A stretch of DNA of 18,989 bases from Caldilinea sp. (GTDB lineage Bacteria > Chloroflexota > Anaerolineae > Caldilineales > Caldilineaceae). The position numbers and the translations under genes were made by a program. The notes under the pieces are model-generated. The model was not told the DNA's origin, made no database searches, and saw nothing but the letters and a program-made list of their open reading frames with translations. Location of the stretch: contig JAPLGY010000312.1 in NCBI GenBank assembly GCA_026389955.1, positions 1 to 18,989 of the forward strand, written 5' to 3'. Each line of letters begins with the position of its first letter. Positions within the stretch are counted from its first letter, which is position 1. Of this stretch, positions 1 to 10,034 are shown piece after piece.

Positions 1-909
1 GACCAGCGAGGTGTCTTTGAAGAGGCCAATGAACTGGCCGACGATGGCCGGGATGACTTTGACCAGCGCCTGCGGCAGGATGATGAAACGCAGGCTGTCC
101 AGCCCGCTCAGCCCCAGCGCGTCCGCTGCCTCGTACTGGCCTTTGGGGATCGCCTGCAGCCCCCCCCGCACGTTCTCGGCAAGATAGGCAGCGCTAAAAA
201 AGGTGATGGCGGTCATTGCCCGCACCAGCTGCGAGGGATTGCCCCAGCCACTGGGCAAGAACAGCGGCAGCATGGTCATCCCCATAAAGAGCAGCGTGAT
301 CAGCGGGACTCCCCGGATCAACTCGATGTAGCCGATCGAAAAATAGCGGATGACCGGCAGTTTGCTGCGGCGCCCCAAGGCCAGCAACACCCCGACCGGA
401 AAGCTCAGGGCAATGCCGACGACAGCCAGCAGCATCGTCAGCATCAGGCCGCCCCACAAGTTGGAGTCGACCGCCGGGCTGTCCCCCAGGAGCGGGAGCC
501 CTACGCCGCCCAGCAGCACAAAGGTCAGCGGCCCGCTGAGAATCCAGCCTGCGACCAGCCAGCGGCTGGCCACCCCCCCGCGCGCCCCCAGCCAGTATCC
601 GGCCAGCAGCAGGACCAGCCCGGCCGCCATCACCGCCTGCGCCCTTCCCCCCAACGGAATAAGGGCCGCAAACAGCTTGCGGTTGGCCCAGATCGGCTCC
701 CAGAACGCTCCAGCCAGCCAACGGGCCAGCCCCCCCCCAACCCAGTACAAAAACCAGAGCGTCGCCAACGTCAGCACGCTGTTGGCGGGCGTGCTGAACA
801 AATGGGCGCGCAGCCAGCCTATCCACCCGACTGTGGTCGCAGGCGGTTTCTGGGCAGGGGCGGGGGGATTGGGGTTGACCCAGTGCGTGGGTGGGATGCC
901 GGTTGCCAT
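1..909 (-). CDS. aapM: Amino acid ABC transporter permease, AapM-like (C-terminus cut by window edge)
   Basis: Inner permease subunit of a polar amino acid importer of the AapJQMP/GlnP family; it would pair with AapQ in the membrane. Translation from ATG at 909 gives 303 residues with no stop before the window edge. The N-terminus is Pro-rich (residues 5-26). Hydrophobic segments lie near 43-60, 91-108, 117-140, 150-177, 202-220 and 232-247. The cytoplasmic EAA loop that contacts the ATPase is clear at 259-287 (YEAADALGLSG ... LPQAL). The last visible residues, FKDTSLV, match the conserved motif after the EAA loop in this family, so roughly 50-70 residues are probably missing. The gene starts 18 nt after the aapQ stop, behind a GCAGGG-like ribosome site, so the two are probably co-transcribed. 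The ATPase gene aapP is expected just beyond position 1. The family call is firm; substrate specificity is inferred. Confidence 0.9.
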   Translation of the reverse strand, partial: MATGIPPTHWVNPNPPAPAQKPPATTVGWIGWLRAHLFSTPANSVLTLATLWFLYWVGGGLARWLAGAFWEPIWANRKLFAALIPLGGRAQAVMAAGLVLLLAGYWLGARGGVASRWLVAGWILSGPLTFVLLGGVGLPLLGDSPAVDSNLWGGLMLTMLLAVVGIALSFPVGVLLALGRRSKLPVIRYFSIGYIELIRGVPLITLLFMGMTMLPLFLPSGWGNPSQLVRAMTAITFFSAAYLAENVRGGLQAIPKGQYEAADALGLSGLDSLRFIILPQALVKVIPAIVGQFIGLFKDTSLV

Positions 910-927
910 CGGTGTATTTCCCTGCCT

Positions 928-2361
928 CTACCGTTCCACCAGCGCCACGCGCTGGTTGTACCAGTTCATAAAAAGTGAGGTGACCAGGCTGAATGTCAGA
1001 TAGGTCGCCATGACCAGCACAATGCCCTGCACCTCCGCACCGGTCTGGTTGACGATGGTGCGCGAGACGTTGAAGAGGTCGGGATAGCCCACAGCGATCG
1101 CCAAACTGGAGTTTTTGACCAGGTTGAGGTATTGGCTGGTCAGCGGGGGGATGATGACCCGCAGTGCCTGCGGCAGCACGATCATCTGCAAAGTGGTGCC
1201 GGTGCTGAGCCCAAGTGCCCGGCTGGCTTCCCATTGTCCTTTGCCGACCGCGCTGATCCCGGCCCGCACGATTTCGGCGATAAAGGCACCGGTATAGACA
1301 AACAACGCCAGCAGCAGCGCCGCAAACTCGGGTGTCAAGCTCATCCCACCCCGAAAATTGAACCCCTGCCGTTGGGGTTCGCTGAGCACCAGCGGGGGAG
1401 GTGTGGACCAGGTCAGCCGTACCGCCTCGGCGGGCAGGTCGGTGAAACGAAACGTGCCATCCTGCTCGGTCGCCCCCTGGGCGACGACCTCGTCCTGCGC
1501 CCCGTACAGCGTGATCGGCACATGGGCCAGCGTCCGGTCGATCGCCGGCTCCAACGTGCCGTTGCCGTTGCGGTCCTCAAAGAGCGTGCCCCGATCCCCG
1601 CGGCGGAGTTCATAGGTGGTGGTCGCGGGCAGGGTGGCGTTGGCAGCCACCACGACATAGCCTGCCCCAGCGACGATCCCCCCGGCGACGATCCCAGCCA
1701 ACAGCCCGCTTCCCAGCCGCCCGCTGCGGCGCATCCGCCGGCGCTGCAGCCAGGCCACCGCCACCGCCGCAATTCCTCCCCCCAGCAACCACCCATTCCA
1801 GTTGAGCCCTGTCTCGGTCAGCTGCGGCCAGGAGAGATACATCCCCCGATTGGTCAGATAGCCCAGGTTGCCCAGCTCGGCAGCATCTTGAATGTTGGGC
1901 AGGGCGGCGATCACGCCGACATACCAAAACAGCAGCTGCACCAACAAGGGGGTGCTGCGAAAGAGATCGACATAGACCCCAGCGAGTTGGCGAAGCAGCC
2001 AGTTGTTGGAGACACGGGCGATCCCAGCCAGCAAACCGACGACGGTGGCCAGCAGCACACCGGTCAGCCCCACGCGCAGCGTGTTGACGACGCCCACCCA
2101 ATAGGCACGGCCGTAGCTCTCTTCGGGCTGGAAGGCAGGCCCCTCGGAAATGCCAAACCCGGCGGTCTGGCTCAGAAAATTCCAAGAAAGGGCGCCGCCG
2201 GTCGTCGTGTTGGCCGCCGCCAGCCGCGTCGTCATGTTGTTGTACAAAAACCAGCCGGTCAGCAGCACCCCCCCCAAAAAGACCAGCTGCACCAGCACGG
2301 CGATCGTGCGGGTGTCACGGTAAAAGGGCGGTTTCGGATCGGGGAACGTTGCACGGGCCAT
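928..2361 (-). CDS. aapQ: Amino acid ABC transporter permease AapQ-like, with an inserted SdrD-B-like domain
   Basis: Permease subunit of a general/polar amino acid importer. The ATG at 2361 gives 477 residues; an in-frame TTG at 2373 would add four. Numbered from the TTG, hydrophobic segments are near 23-44, 93-118, 135-157, 194-209, 221-244, 347-368 and 447-468, and the EAA loop is at 382-410 (WEASRALGLS ... LPQALRV). The long central insertion with an extra membrane pair is typical of AapQ (about 400 residues in Rhizobium). This protein is about 80 residues longer because residues 257-335 form an Ig-like module resembling SdrD-B/SpaA repeats: an acidic Asn/Gly loop (DRNGNGTLEPAID), then VPITLYG and TEQDGTFRFTDLP. 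The basic patch RRRMRR at 211-216 places that module outside the membrane, on the side where AapJ docks. No strong ribosome site is visible. The gene lies downstream of aapJ after a hairpin. Family call firm; the role of the insert is unknown. Confidence 0.9.
   Translation of the reverse strand: MARATFPDPKPPFYRDTRTIAVLVQLVFLGGVLLTGWFLYNNMTTRLAAANTTTGGALSWNFLSQTAGFGISEGPAFQPEESYGRAYWVGVVNTLRVGLTGVLLATVVGLLAGIARVSNNWLLRQLAGVYVDLFRSTPLLVQLLFWYVGVIAALPNIQDAAELGNLGYLTNRGMYLSWPQLTETGLNWNGWLLGGGIAAVAVAWLQRRRMRRSGRLGSGLLAGIVAGGIVAGAGYVVVAANATLPATTTYELRRGDRGTLFEDRNGNGTLEPAIDRTLAHVPITLYGAQDEVVAQGATEQDGTFRFTDLPAEAVRLTWSTPPPLVLSEPQRQGFNFRGGMSLTPEFAALLLALFVYTGAFIAEIVRAGISAVGKGQWEASRALGLSTGTTLQMIVLPQALRVIIPPLTSQYLNLVKNSSLAIAVGYPDLFNVSRTIVNQTGAEVQGIVLVMATYLTFSLVTSLFMNWYNQRVALVER
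1369..1611 (-). other. SdrD-B/SpaA-like Ig-fold domain encoded inside aapQ
   Basis: This segment encodes about residues 255-335 of the AapQ-like permease. The pattern GDRG..FEDRNGNGTLEP (compare the usual G-x-V-W-x-D-x-N-x-N-G of SdrD-B repeats), then an ITLYG strand, then VVAQGATEQDGTFRFTDLP closely follows the SdrD-B/carboxypeptidase-regulatory-like beta-sandwich pattern. DRNGNGTLEPAID, encoded at 1537-1575, looks like a calcium-binding loop. The module lies between two membrane segments and is predicted to be extracytoplasmic. Domain identity is judged by eye. Confidence 0.7.
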
Positions 2362-2412
2362 AGGTGTCGCCAACCGTCTCTGTCGGTCAGACCAAAAAAT
2401 CCAAAAGATCGC

Positions 2413-2450
2413 CTGTCTGAAGTGCAGGGGAGCCCCTGCACTTCAGACAG
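2413..2450 (-). terminator. 18-bp perfect inverted repeat between aapJ and aapQ (attenuator or partial terminator)
   Basis: Arms 2413-2430 and 2433-2450 (CTGTCTGAAGTGCAGGGG and its exact complement) are separated by 2 nt. Read on the minus strand, the hairpin follows the aapJ stop by about 42 nt and is followed within 6 nt by T-runs (TCTTTTGGATTTTTT). It is therefore oriented to reduce transcription from aapJ into aapQ, or to protect the aapJ message. On the plus strand no T-run follows. This is a common arrangement for raising the binding-protein to permease ratio. Confidence 0.7.
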
Positions 2451-2492
2451 CTCAGAATCAACGCATCAAAGATGCATCCAGATCGCTGCCGT

Positions 2493-3611
2493 CTAGCGGA
2501 ACGGCGGCGTGTAGAGCAAGCCACCCTGTGACCAGAGCGCGTTCACGCCGCGCGGCAGGTTGAAGGGGGTGTCCGGGCCCAGGTTGCGGTCGTAGATTTC
2601 ACCGTAGTTGCCGACCTGGGTGAGCGCCTGTACCATGAAGTCGTTGGCCAGACCGAGCTTGGCTCCCATCTCGCCTTCGACACCCAGCAGACGTTTGATC
2701 GTCGGGTTTTCGCTGGCCAGCATTTCGTTGATATTCTGGCTGGTGACGCCGCTCTCCTCCGCCTCGATCAGCCCGTTGACGATCCAGCGCACAGCGTCTG
2801 CCCAGGCCGGGTCTCCCTGGAAGACAGCACCCGCCAGCGGTTCTTTGGACATAGTGTCCTCGAGAATTATGTGCTCGCTGGGGTCGGCCATCTTGGTCAT
2901 GCTGGAGACCAGACCGGATTTGTCGGTCGTGAAGCCGTCGCAGCGCCCTTCGTCGTAGGCGGCCAGGGTTTTGTCGTTGTCTTCAAAGACGACCGGGGTG
3001 AACTCCAACTCCTGGGCTCGGAAAACGTCGGCCAGGTTGAGCTCGGTCGTCGTTCCGCTTTGCACACAGATGGTGGCGCCATCCATGTCGGCGATGCTGG
3101 CAATCCCGCTGCTCTTGCGGACCATCATGCCCTGGCCGTCGTAGAAGGTGACCGGCATAAATTCCATGCCGACTTCGGCGCTGTCGCGCGTCAGCGTCCA
3201 GGTGGTGTTGCGGAAAAGGACATCGACCTCGCCTGACTTGACCAGGGTAAAGCGGTCGTTGCCGCTGGCATAGCGGTACTCGACTGCGGAGGCGTCGCCG
3301 AGCACGCCTGCCGCCACAGCCCGGCAAAAGTCGACGTCGAAGCCGCTGTAGTTGCCGTTGGCATCGACGTTGCCGAAGCCAGGAACCTGGTTGTTGACGC
3401 CGCAGATGAGCTTGCCGCGGGCCTTGACGGTATCGATCAGGCTGCCAGCTTGCTCGGCGGGTGCAGCCGGCTGTTCGGCGGCAGGTTCAGTGGCCGCACT
3501 TTCGGCGGGAGCCGGGGCTGCCGCCGGGGCCGGGGCCGGGGCTGCACAGGCTGAATAGACCACTGCGATGATCAACAGCGAGATCGCGACCATTGTGAGA
3601 CGTTTGTTCAT
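2493..3611 (-). CDS. aapJ: Amino acid ABC transporter substrate-binding lipoprotein, AapJ-like
   Basis: Extracytoplasmic receptor of the amino acid importer, 372 residues. A lipoprotein signal occupies residues 1-21, with VVYSA before the lipidated Cys22. An Ala/Pro/Glu-rich tether runs to about residue 55. The SBP_bac_3 fold begins at SLIDTVKARGKLICGV. The segment GNYSGFDVDFCRAVAAGVLGD is typical of the AapJ/BztA subfamily, as are NTTWTLTRD and the C-terminal segment (YGEIYDRNLGPDTPF..PRG.N.LW..GGLLY.PPFR). Length fits the family once the tether is allowed for. The ATG at 3611 has a strong AAGGAG site 8 nt upstream (3620-3625). It is the first gene of the minus-strand operon and is followed by a hairpin before aapQ. 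The family call is firm; broad polar amino acid specificity is inferred from relatives. Confidence 0.93.
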   Translation of the reverse strand: MNKRLTMVAISLLIIAVVYSACAAPAPAPAAAPAPAESAATEPAAEQPAAPAEQAGSLIDTVKARGKLICGVNNQVPGFGNVDANGNYSGFDVDFCRAVAAGVLGDASAVEYRYASGNDRFTLVKSGEVDVLFRNTTWTLTRDSAEVGMEFMPVTFYDGQGMMVRKSSGIASIADMDGATICVQSGTTTELNLADVFRAQELEFTPVVFEDNDKTLAAYDEGRCDGFTTDKSGLVSSMTKMADPSEHIILEDTMSKEPLAGAVFQGDPAWADAVRWIVNGLIEAEESGVTSQNINEMLASENPTIKRLLGVEGEMGAKLGLANDFMVQALTQVGNYGEIYDRNLGPDTPFNLPRGVNALWSQGGLLYTPPFR

Positions 3612-4002
3612 GGGTGAGACTCCTTACAGTCCAGTTACAGTGAAATTGCAGAAATTCTTCCAATCCAGTTGTGCTAACACCAAACACCCCCTCCAGGTAC
3701 AGAGAGGACTCCACCCCTTTTTCAGCTGCGGAGTATCTCTGAACTGGTTGGGCGAACCGTACGTTCTCAGGATTCTAGGGTATACGGCCACGATGCACTG
3801 TGTCCGTATGTTGCCTCCCGCCAATTGCTGAGAAGATACGCTGAACACAAAAAATGGGAGCAGACTGACGCCACAGACACTTCATCCTACGGCACCATCA
3901 AGATAGCACAAAGGGCAGCGACTGGCAAATCGCTTTTTGCGGGGGGGCTCGCTCTCCTGCCCCTCTCACAAAGGAGACTCTAAAAACTAAAAAAATAGGG
4001 GA
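3612..4002. other. Divergent intergenic region between aapJ and lacI, no gene
   Basis: About 390 bases with no credible coding frame: the short open frames here lack ribosome sites and family resemblance. The base composition is less GC-rich than the genes. It must hold the aapJ promoter on the minus strand. The best -10-like match I can find is TAGAAT (complement of 3772-3777), but it lacks a good -35, so I do not call it. A weak plus-strand stem AGCGA/TCGCT (3917-3934) followed by TTTTT is visible, with nothing upstream for it to terminate. Confidence 0.5.
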
Positions 4003-4030
4003 TTGACAAAATGTTATTTTCCGTTACAAT
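4003..4030 (+). promoter_or_regulatory. Sigma-70-type promoter of lacI
   Basis: TTGACA at 4003-4008 and TACAAT at 4025-4030 are separated by 16 bp in an unusually AT-rich stretch. This near-consensus promoter points at lacI and implies a start site near 4037 and a leader of about 77 nt. Confidence 0.8.
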
Positions 4031-4036
4031 AGCTGA

Positions 4037-4060
4037 GAACGATACCGGGAACGATACCGG
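4037..4060 (+). repeat. Two tandem 12-bp operator-like repeats at the lacI start site
   Basis: GAACGATACCGG is present twice, back to back and without mismatch (4037-4048 and 4049-4060), beginning 6 bp downstream of the -10 box. The second copy runs into TTTGTC, giving an imperfect dyad centred on CCGG (ATACC|GGTTT), as in LacI-family operators with a central CpG. Binding here would block transcription initiation, so autoregulation by the adjacent LacI protein is the simplest reading. The regulatory role is inferred. Confidence 0.6.
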
Positions 4061-4113
4061 TTTGTCGGGATAGTGCAAAAAAGTCTTTTCCAGTCAAAAT
4101 TGAGCTGTCTGTC

Positions 4114-5139
4114 ATGCAACGCTTGCAAAGTGGGGCGACCATTCGCGATGTGGCGCGCGAGGCTGGGGTCTCTGTCTCGACTGTCTCGCGTGTCCTCAAC
4201 GGCAAAGATGATGTTGCTCCAGAGACCGCTGAGCTGGTTCGCCAGGTGATTGCCCAGCTGGGCTACGCGTCCAGCATGGCTGCCCGCAGTTTGCGCAGCC
4301 GCACGACCCACGTGGTCGGGCTGGTTGTCCCGGGGATCTGGCACCCGTTCACATCTTTGGTGATCAAGGGGGTCAACCAGGTAACACTGGCGCACGGCTA
4401 CGACCTGCTGGTCTACGCCAGCGGGCGCAGCCACGACTCTGCGCTGTCGAGCTGGGAACAGCAGCTGGTGGCGCAGCTGAACGGCAGTGTCACCGATGGG
4501 ATCATCGTGGTGACACCCAACGCTGCCAACTACCGCACTGCCTGCCCGGTCGTGGCGATCGACCCCCATCAGGCCAGCACTGATTTTCCGGCTGTGCTTG
4601 CCACCAATTACCAGGGGGCGCTGGATGCGATGGCGTATCTGGTTTCGCTTGGGCACTCGCGGATTGGCTGCATCACCGGGCGTCTCGACTTGCAGAGTGC
4701 GCGGCGTCGGCTGGACGGCTACCGAGACGGGCTGGCCCACTCGGGGATCGAGGCAGACCCTGCGCTGATTGCAACGGGGGACTACAGCCGGTCGTTGGGC
4801 GCCGAATGTGCACGGCGGCTGTTGGCGCTCTCCGCCCCACCGACAGCCATTCTGGCGGCCAGCGACGAGACTGCCTTTGGGGTCTACGATGTCGCCGCAG
4901 AATTGGGGGTGCGCATCCCTGCCGACCTTTCGGTGGTCGGCTTCGACAACACGCTGGAGAGCGCTTCGGTCAGCCCGCCGCTGACGACCGTGGACCAGGC
5001 GATCGAGTCGATGGGAAGGCTGGCCGCCGAAATTGTGCTCAAACTCATCCAGGGGCATCCCTGGGAGAGTCAGCTGCAGAGAGTCCCGACCCAGCTGGTC
5101 ATCCGCCAGTCCTGCCGGGCACTCGCTGAAAAAGTGTAA
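4114..5139 (+). CDS. LacI-family transcriptional regulator
   Basis: DNA-binding repressor of 341 residues, normal length for the family. The N-terminal helix-turn-helix and hinge are plain: ATIRDVAREAGVSVSTVSRVLNG at about residues 8-30, then LGYASSMAARSLRS near 48-62. The periplasmic-binding-protein-like effector domain follows (VVGLVVPGIWHPF ... GHSRIGCITG ... SDETAFGVYDVAAELGVRIPADLSVVGFDNT ... PPLTTVDQ ... TQLVIRQSC). The ATG at 4114 has only a weak ribosome site, which may suit a low-abundance repressor. A strong promoter and tandem operator lie upstream. The stop codon at 5137-5139 abuts the coding sequence of a family-5 binding protein, so the regulator probably controls that transporter. 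The effector is unknown; the family and genetic context favour a sugar or oligosaccharide. Confidence 0.94.
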   Translation: MQRLQSGATIRDVAREAGVSVSTVSRVLNGKDDVAPETAELVRQVIAQLGYASSMAARSLRSRTTHVVGLVVPGIWHPFTSLVIKGVNQVTLAHGYDLLVYASGRSHDSALSSWEQQLVAQLNGSVTDGIIVVTPNAANYRTACPVVAIDPHQASTDFPAVLATNYQGALDAMAYLVSLGHSRIGCITGRLDLQSARRRLDGYRDGLAHSGIEADPALIATGDYSRSLGAECARRLLALSAPPTAILAASDETAFGVYDVAAELGVRIPADLSVVGFDNTLESASVSPPLTTVDQAIESMGRLAAEIVLKLIQGHPWESQLQRVPTQLVIRQSCRALAEKV

Positions 5140-5149
5140 TCGTTGTTTT

Positions 5150-7030
<1,881 letters not shown>

Positions 7031-7077
7031 GCCGATCGGGGTTGGAGCGTGCGCCGGCATGCTGCCTGGCGAAAAGT

Positions 7078-7123
7078 GCTGTTGCGGGAGCGCTGTCCTC
7101 CCGCAACAGCCTCCCGCAACAGC
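7078..7123 (+). repeat. Hairpin with a duplicated right arm between the binding protein and permease genes
   Basis: A 13-nt left arm GCTGTTGCGGGAG (7078-7090) is followed by two consecutive copies of its complement CTCCCGCAACAGC (7098-7110 and 7111-7123). The left arm can pair with either copy, giving two competing stems with loops of 7 or 20 nt. The structure lies 47 nt after the binding-protein stop and 24 nt before the permease start. No T-run follows, so an mRNA-protecting or processing role is more likely than termination. Confidence 0.7.
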
Positions 7124-7147
7124 CTTGAATAAGGAGGTGCTCTCTCT

Positions 7148-8152
7148 ATGTTCGTACGCCGCTACCTGATACCACGCCTGATCCAGTATGTGCTGGTGAT
7201 CCTGTTGGGAATCACCGCAGTCTTTTTTATCCCCCGTCTGCTCCCCAACGACCCGGTCCTGCGCACGGTCGCCGAGCTGCGCGCGCGTGGCTCGACCCTG
7301 GAGCCGGGAGCGGTCGACAAAATCATCGCCGACCTGACCGAAATGTATGGGCTCGAAGGGTCAATGGGAGAACAGTACTGGGCGTTCTGGGGCCGCCTGC
7401 TGCGCGGCGATCTGGGGGTTTCCTTCTTCCAGTTTCCTACACCGGTGCTCAAGCTGATCACCACAGCCCTGCCCTGGACTTTGGGGCTGTTGCTGACGAC
7501 CACGCTCCTTTCTTGGGGGATCGGCAATCTGGTGGGCGGGTTTGCCGGGTATTACTCGAACCGGCGCTGGTCGCATCTCCTCGACACCGTGGCGATGGTG
7601 CTGCGCCCGATGCCCTATTATATTTTTGCCTTCGCCCTGCTGCTGCTCTTTGCCTATGTGGTGCGCTGGTTCCCGGTGTCGGGCGGGGCGACGCTGGGCC
7701 GCCAGCCCAGCTTTTCCTGGGCGTTTATCCAAGATATGCTGTGGCATTCGTTTCTGCCCGCCTTTTCGATTTTTATCCTCGGCGCAGCGGTCTGGTTCCA
7801 GACCATGAAACTGGTGGTCCAGAATGTCAACGGCGAGAGTTTTGTTTTTTATGCCAAACTGAGCGGGGTACAGGAGAGCAAAATCGTCTCCCGCTATGTG
7901 ATCCGCAACGCCCTGCTGCCGCAGATCACCGGGCTGGGGCTGTCGTTGGGCTTGATCTTCAGCGGCGCGCTGATCACCGAGATTGTCTTTTCGTACCCAG
8001 GGCTCGGCACGCTCCTCTACAACGCCATCATCACCGGCGACTACAACCTGATCATGGGCATCACGGTTTTTTCGATCGTGGCGATTACGACGGCTGTCTT
8101 GATCGTGGATCTGCTCTATCCGTTTTTTGACCCGCGCATTCGCTATATGTAA
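7148..8152 (+). CDS. ABC transporter permease, DppB/OppB family
   Basis: First membrane subunit of the LacI-linked importer, 334 residues, normal family length. The N-terminal segment is RYLIPRLIQYVLVILLGITA, followed by FFIPRLLPNDPV (family pattern F...R..PGDP). Membrane segments lie near 13-32, 100-125, 145-175, 198-220, 258-283 and 300-325. The ATPase-contacting loop is YAKLSGVQESKIVSRYVIRNALLPQ, and TEIVFSYPGLGTLLYNAI is the typical late motif. The ATG at 7148 has a strong AAGGAGG at 7131-7137. A hairpin separates it from the binding-protein gene, and the next permease follows 14 nt downstream. The family is certain; an oligosaccharide substrate is inferred from context. Confidence 0.93.
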   Translation: MFVRRYLIPRLIQYVLVILLGITAVFFIPRLLPNDPVLRTVAELRARGSTLEPGAVDKIIADLTEMYGLEGSMGEQYWAFWGRLLRGDLGVSFFQFPTPVLKLITTALPWTLGLLLTTTLLSWGIGNLVGGFAGYYSNRRWSHLLDTVAMVLRPMPYYIFAFALLLLFAYVVRWFPVSGGATLGRQPSFSWAFIQDMLWHSFLPAFSIFILGAAVWFQTMKLVVQNVNGESFVFYAKLSGVQESKIVSRYVIRNALLPQITGLGLSLGLIFSGALITEIVFSYPGLGTLLYNAIITGDYNLIMGITVFSIVAITTAVLIVDLLYPFFDPRIRYM

Positions 8153-8166
8153 GGAGCACAGCTACC

Positions 8167-9021
<855 letters not shown>

Positions 9022-9026
9022 GCAAG

Positions 9027-10034
9027 ATGGACAACACAATTCTGAGAACGACTGCGCTGCAGGCTTTTTACCAGCTGGATCTTTACGGCAAGACCAAACT
9101 TGTCAAAGCAGTCAACGACGTGGACCTGGCCATCCAGACCGATGAAATCTATGGGATTGCCGGTGAAAGCGGCTGCGGCAAATCTACATTGCTCAAAGCG
9201 CTGGTCGCAGCGGTCGAGCCGCCGCTGCGGGTGGTGGGGGGGAAAGTGACCTACCGCATCGACGGCAAAGAGGTGGATGTCTCCACGCTCAGCCCGGAAG
9301 AAAAACGTGCGCTGCGGCTGAGTTATATCGCCTACGTGCCCCAAGGATCCATGAGCGTGCTCAACCCCGTGGCCCGCATCCGCGACACCTATCGTGACTT
9401 TATCGAGAGCCATCTGGGCCGACGCCGCCACCAGGAAGCCTTTGCCCTGGCCCAGGATCACCTCACCGATCTGGGGCTGCCCCTCAAAATTCTGGACGCC
9501 TATCCCCACCAGCTGTCGGGAGGGATGCGGCAGCGGGTCACCATCGCGCTGGCTACGCTGCTCAAGCCGCGTATTCTGATCGGCGACGAGCCGACCACGG
9601 CACTCGATGTGGTGGTCCAGCGTGGGGTCGTCCAGCTGCTCAAAGAGGTCCAGGCCCGCCTGAAGAATACGATCGTGCTCGTCACACACGATATGGGGGT
9701 GCACGCCAATATCGCCGACCGGATCGGGATTATGTATGCCGGTCGCATTGTCGAAGAGGCAGCGACCGAGAAAATTTTTGGCGCGCCAGCCCACCCCTAC
9801 ACCCAGTATTTGATCAGTTCGCTCCCCAAATTCGGCGACAAAACCCCGCGCGAGAGTGTGCCCGGCAGCCCTCCGTCGCTGGCCAATCTGCCTGGCGGCT
9901 GCCCCTTTCACCCACGCTGCCCCCACGTTCAGACGCGCTGCAAAGAAAAAATGCCGGGCTTTACCCAGATCGAAAAGAACCACAGAGTGGCCTGTTGGCT
10001 GGTGGGAGAGGGAGAGCATGGACAAGCTGCTTGA
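9027..10034 (+). CDS. ABC transporter ATP-binding protein, DppD/OppD family
   Basis: One of two cytoplasmic ATPases of the importer, 335 residues from the ATG at 9027. GTG at 9018 is a possible alternative, and the longer frame from 8895 would overlap the permease gene. Walker A is GESGCGKST (46-54), Q-loop Gln106, signature LSGGM (163-167), Walker B ILIGDEP with Asp187/Glu188, and switch His221 (THD). The C-terminal oligo_HPY region has HPYTQYLISSLPK, then a four-cysteine cluster (C-x5-C-x6-C and a later Cys in VACW). Related Dpp/Opp ATPases have been reported to hold a [4Fe-4S] cluster at such cysteines. The ribosome site is AGGGTGAG just upstream. The gene overlaps the next ATPase gene by 17 bp, implying translational coupling. 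Confidence 0.95.
   Translation: MDNTILRTTALQAFYQLDLYGKTKLVKAVNDVDLAIQTDEIYGIAGESGCGKSTLLKALVAAVEPPLRVVGGKVTYRIDGKEVDVSTLSPEEKRALRLSYIAYVPQGSMSVLNPVARIRDTYRDFIESHLGRRRHQEAFALAQDHLTDLGLPLKILDAYPHQLSGGMRQRVTIALATLLKPRILIGDEPTTALDVVVQRGVVQLLKEVQARLKNTIVLVTHDMGVHANIADRIGIMYAGRIVEEAATEKIFGAPAHPYTQYLISSLPKFGDKTPRESVPGSPPSLANLPGGCPFHPRCPHVQTRCKEKMPGFTQIEKNHRVACWLVGEGEHGQAA

Noticed and set aside
3568..3848. Small genes in the aapJ-lacI gap on either strand
   Set aside because: Short, unrelated to any family I know, without ribosome sites, and one overlaps the start of aapJ.
3917..3938. Terminator (AGCGA/TCGCT stem and T5) before lacI
   Set aside because: The stem is only 5 bp with an 8-nt loop and there is no upstream plus-strand gene to terminate.
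5033..5149. Upstream extension of the binding protein to a TTG inside lacI
   Set aside because: The extra 39 residues are the lacI sequence read in another register, with no signal peptide; not a real N-terminus.
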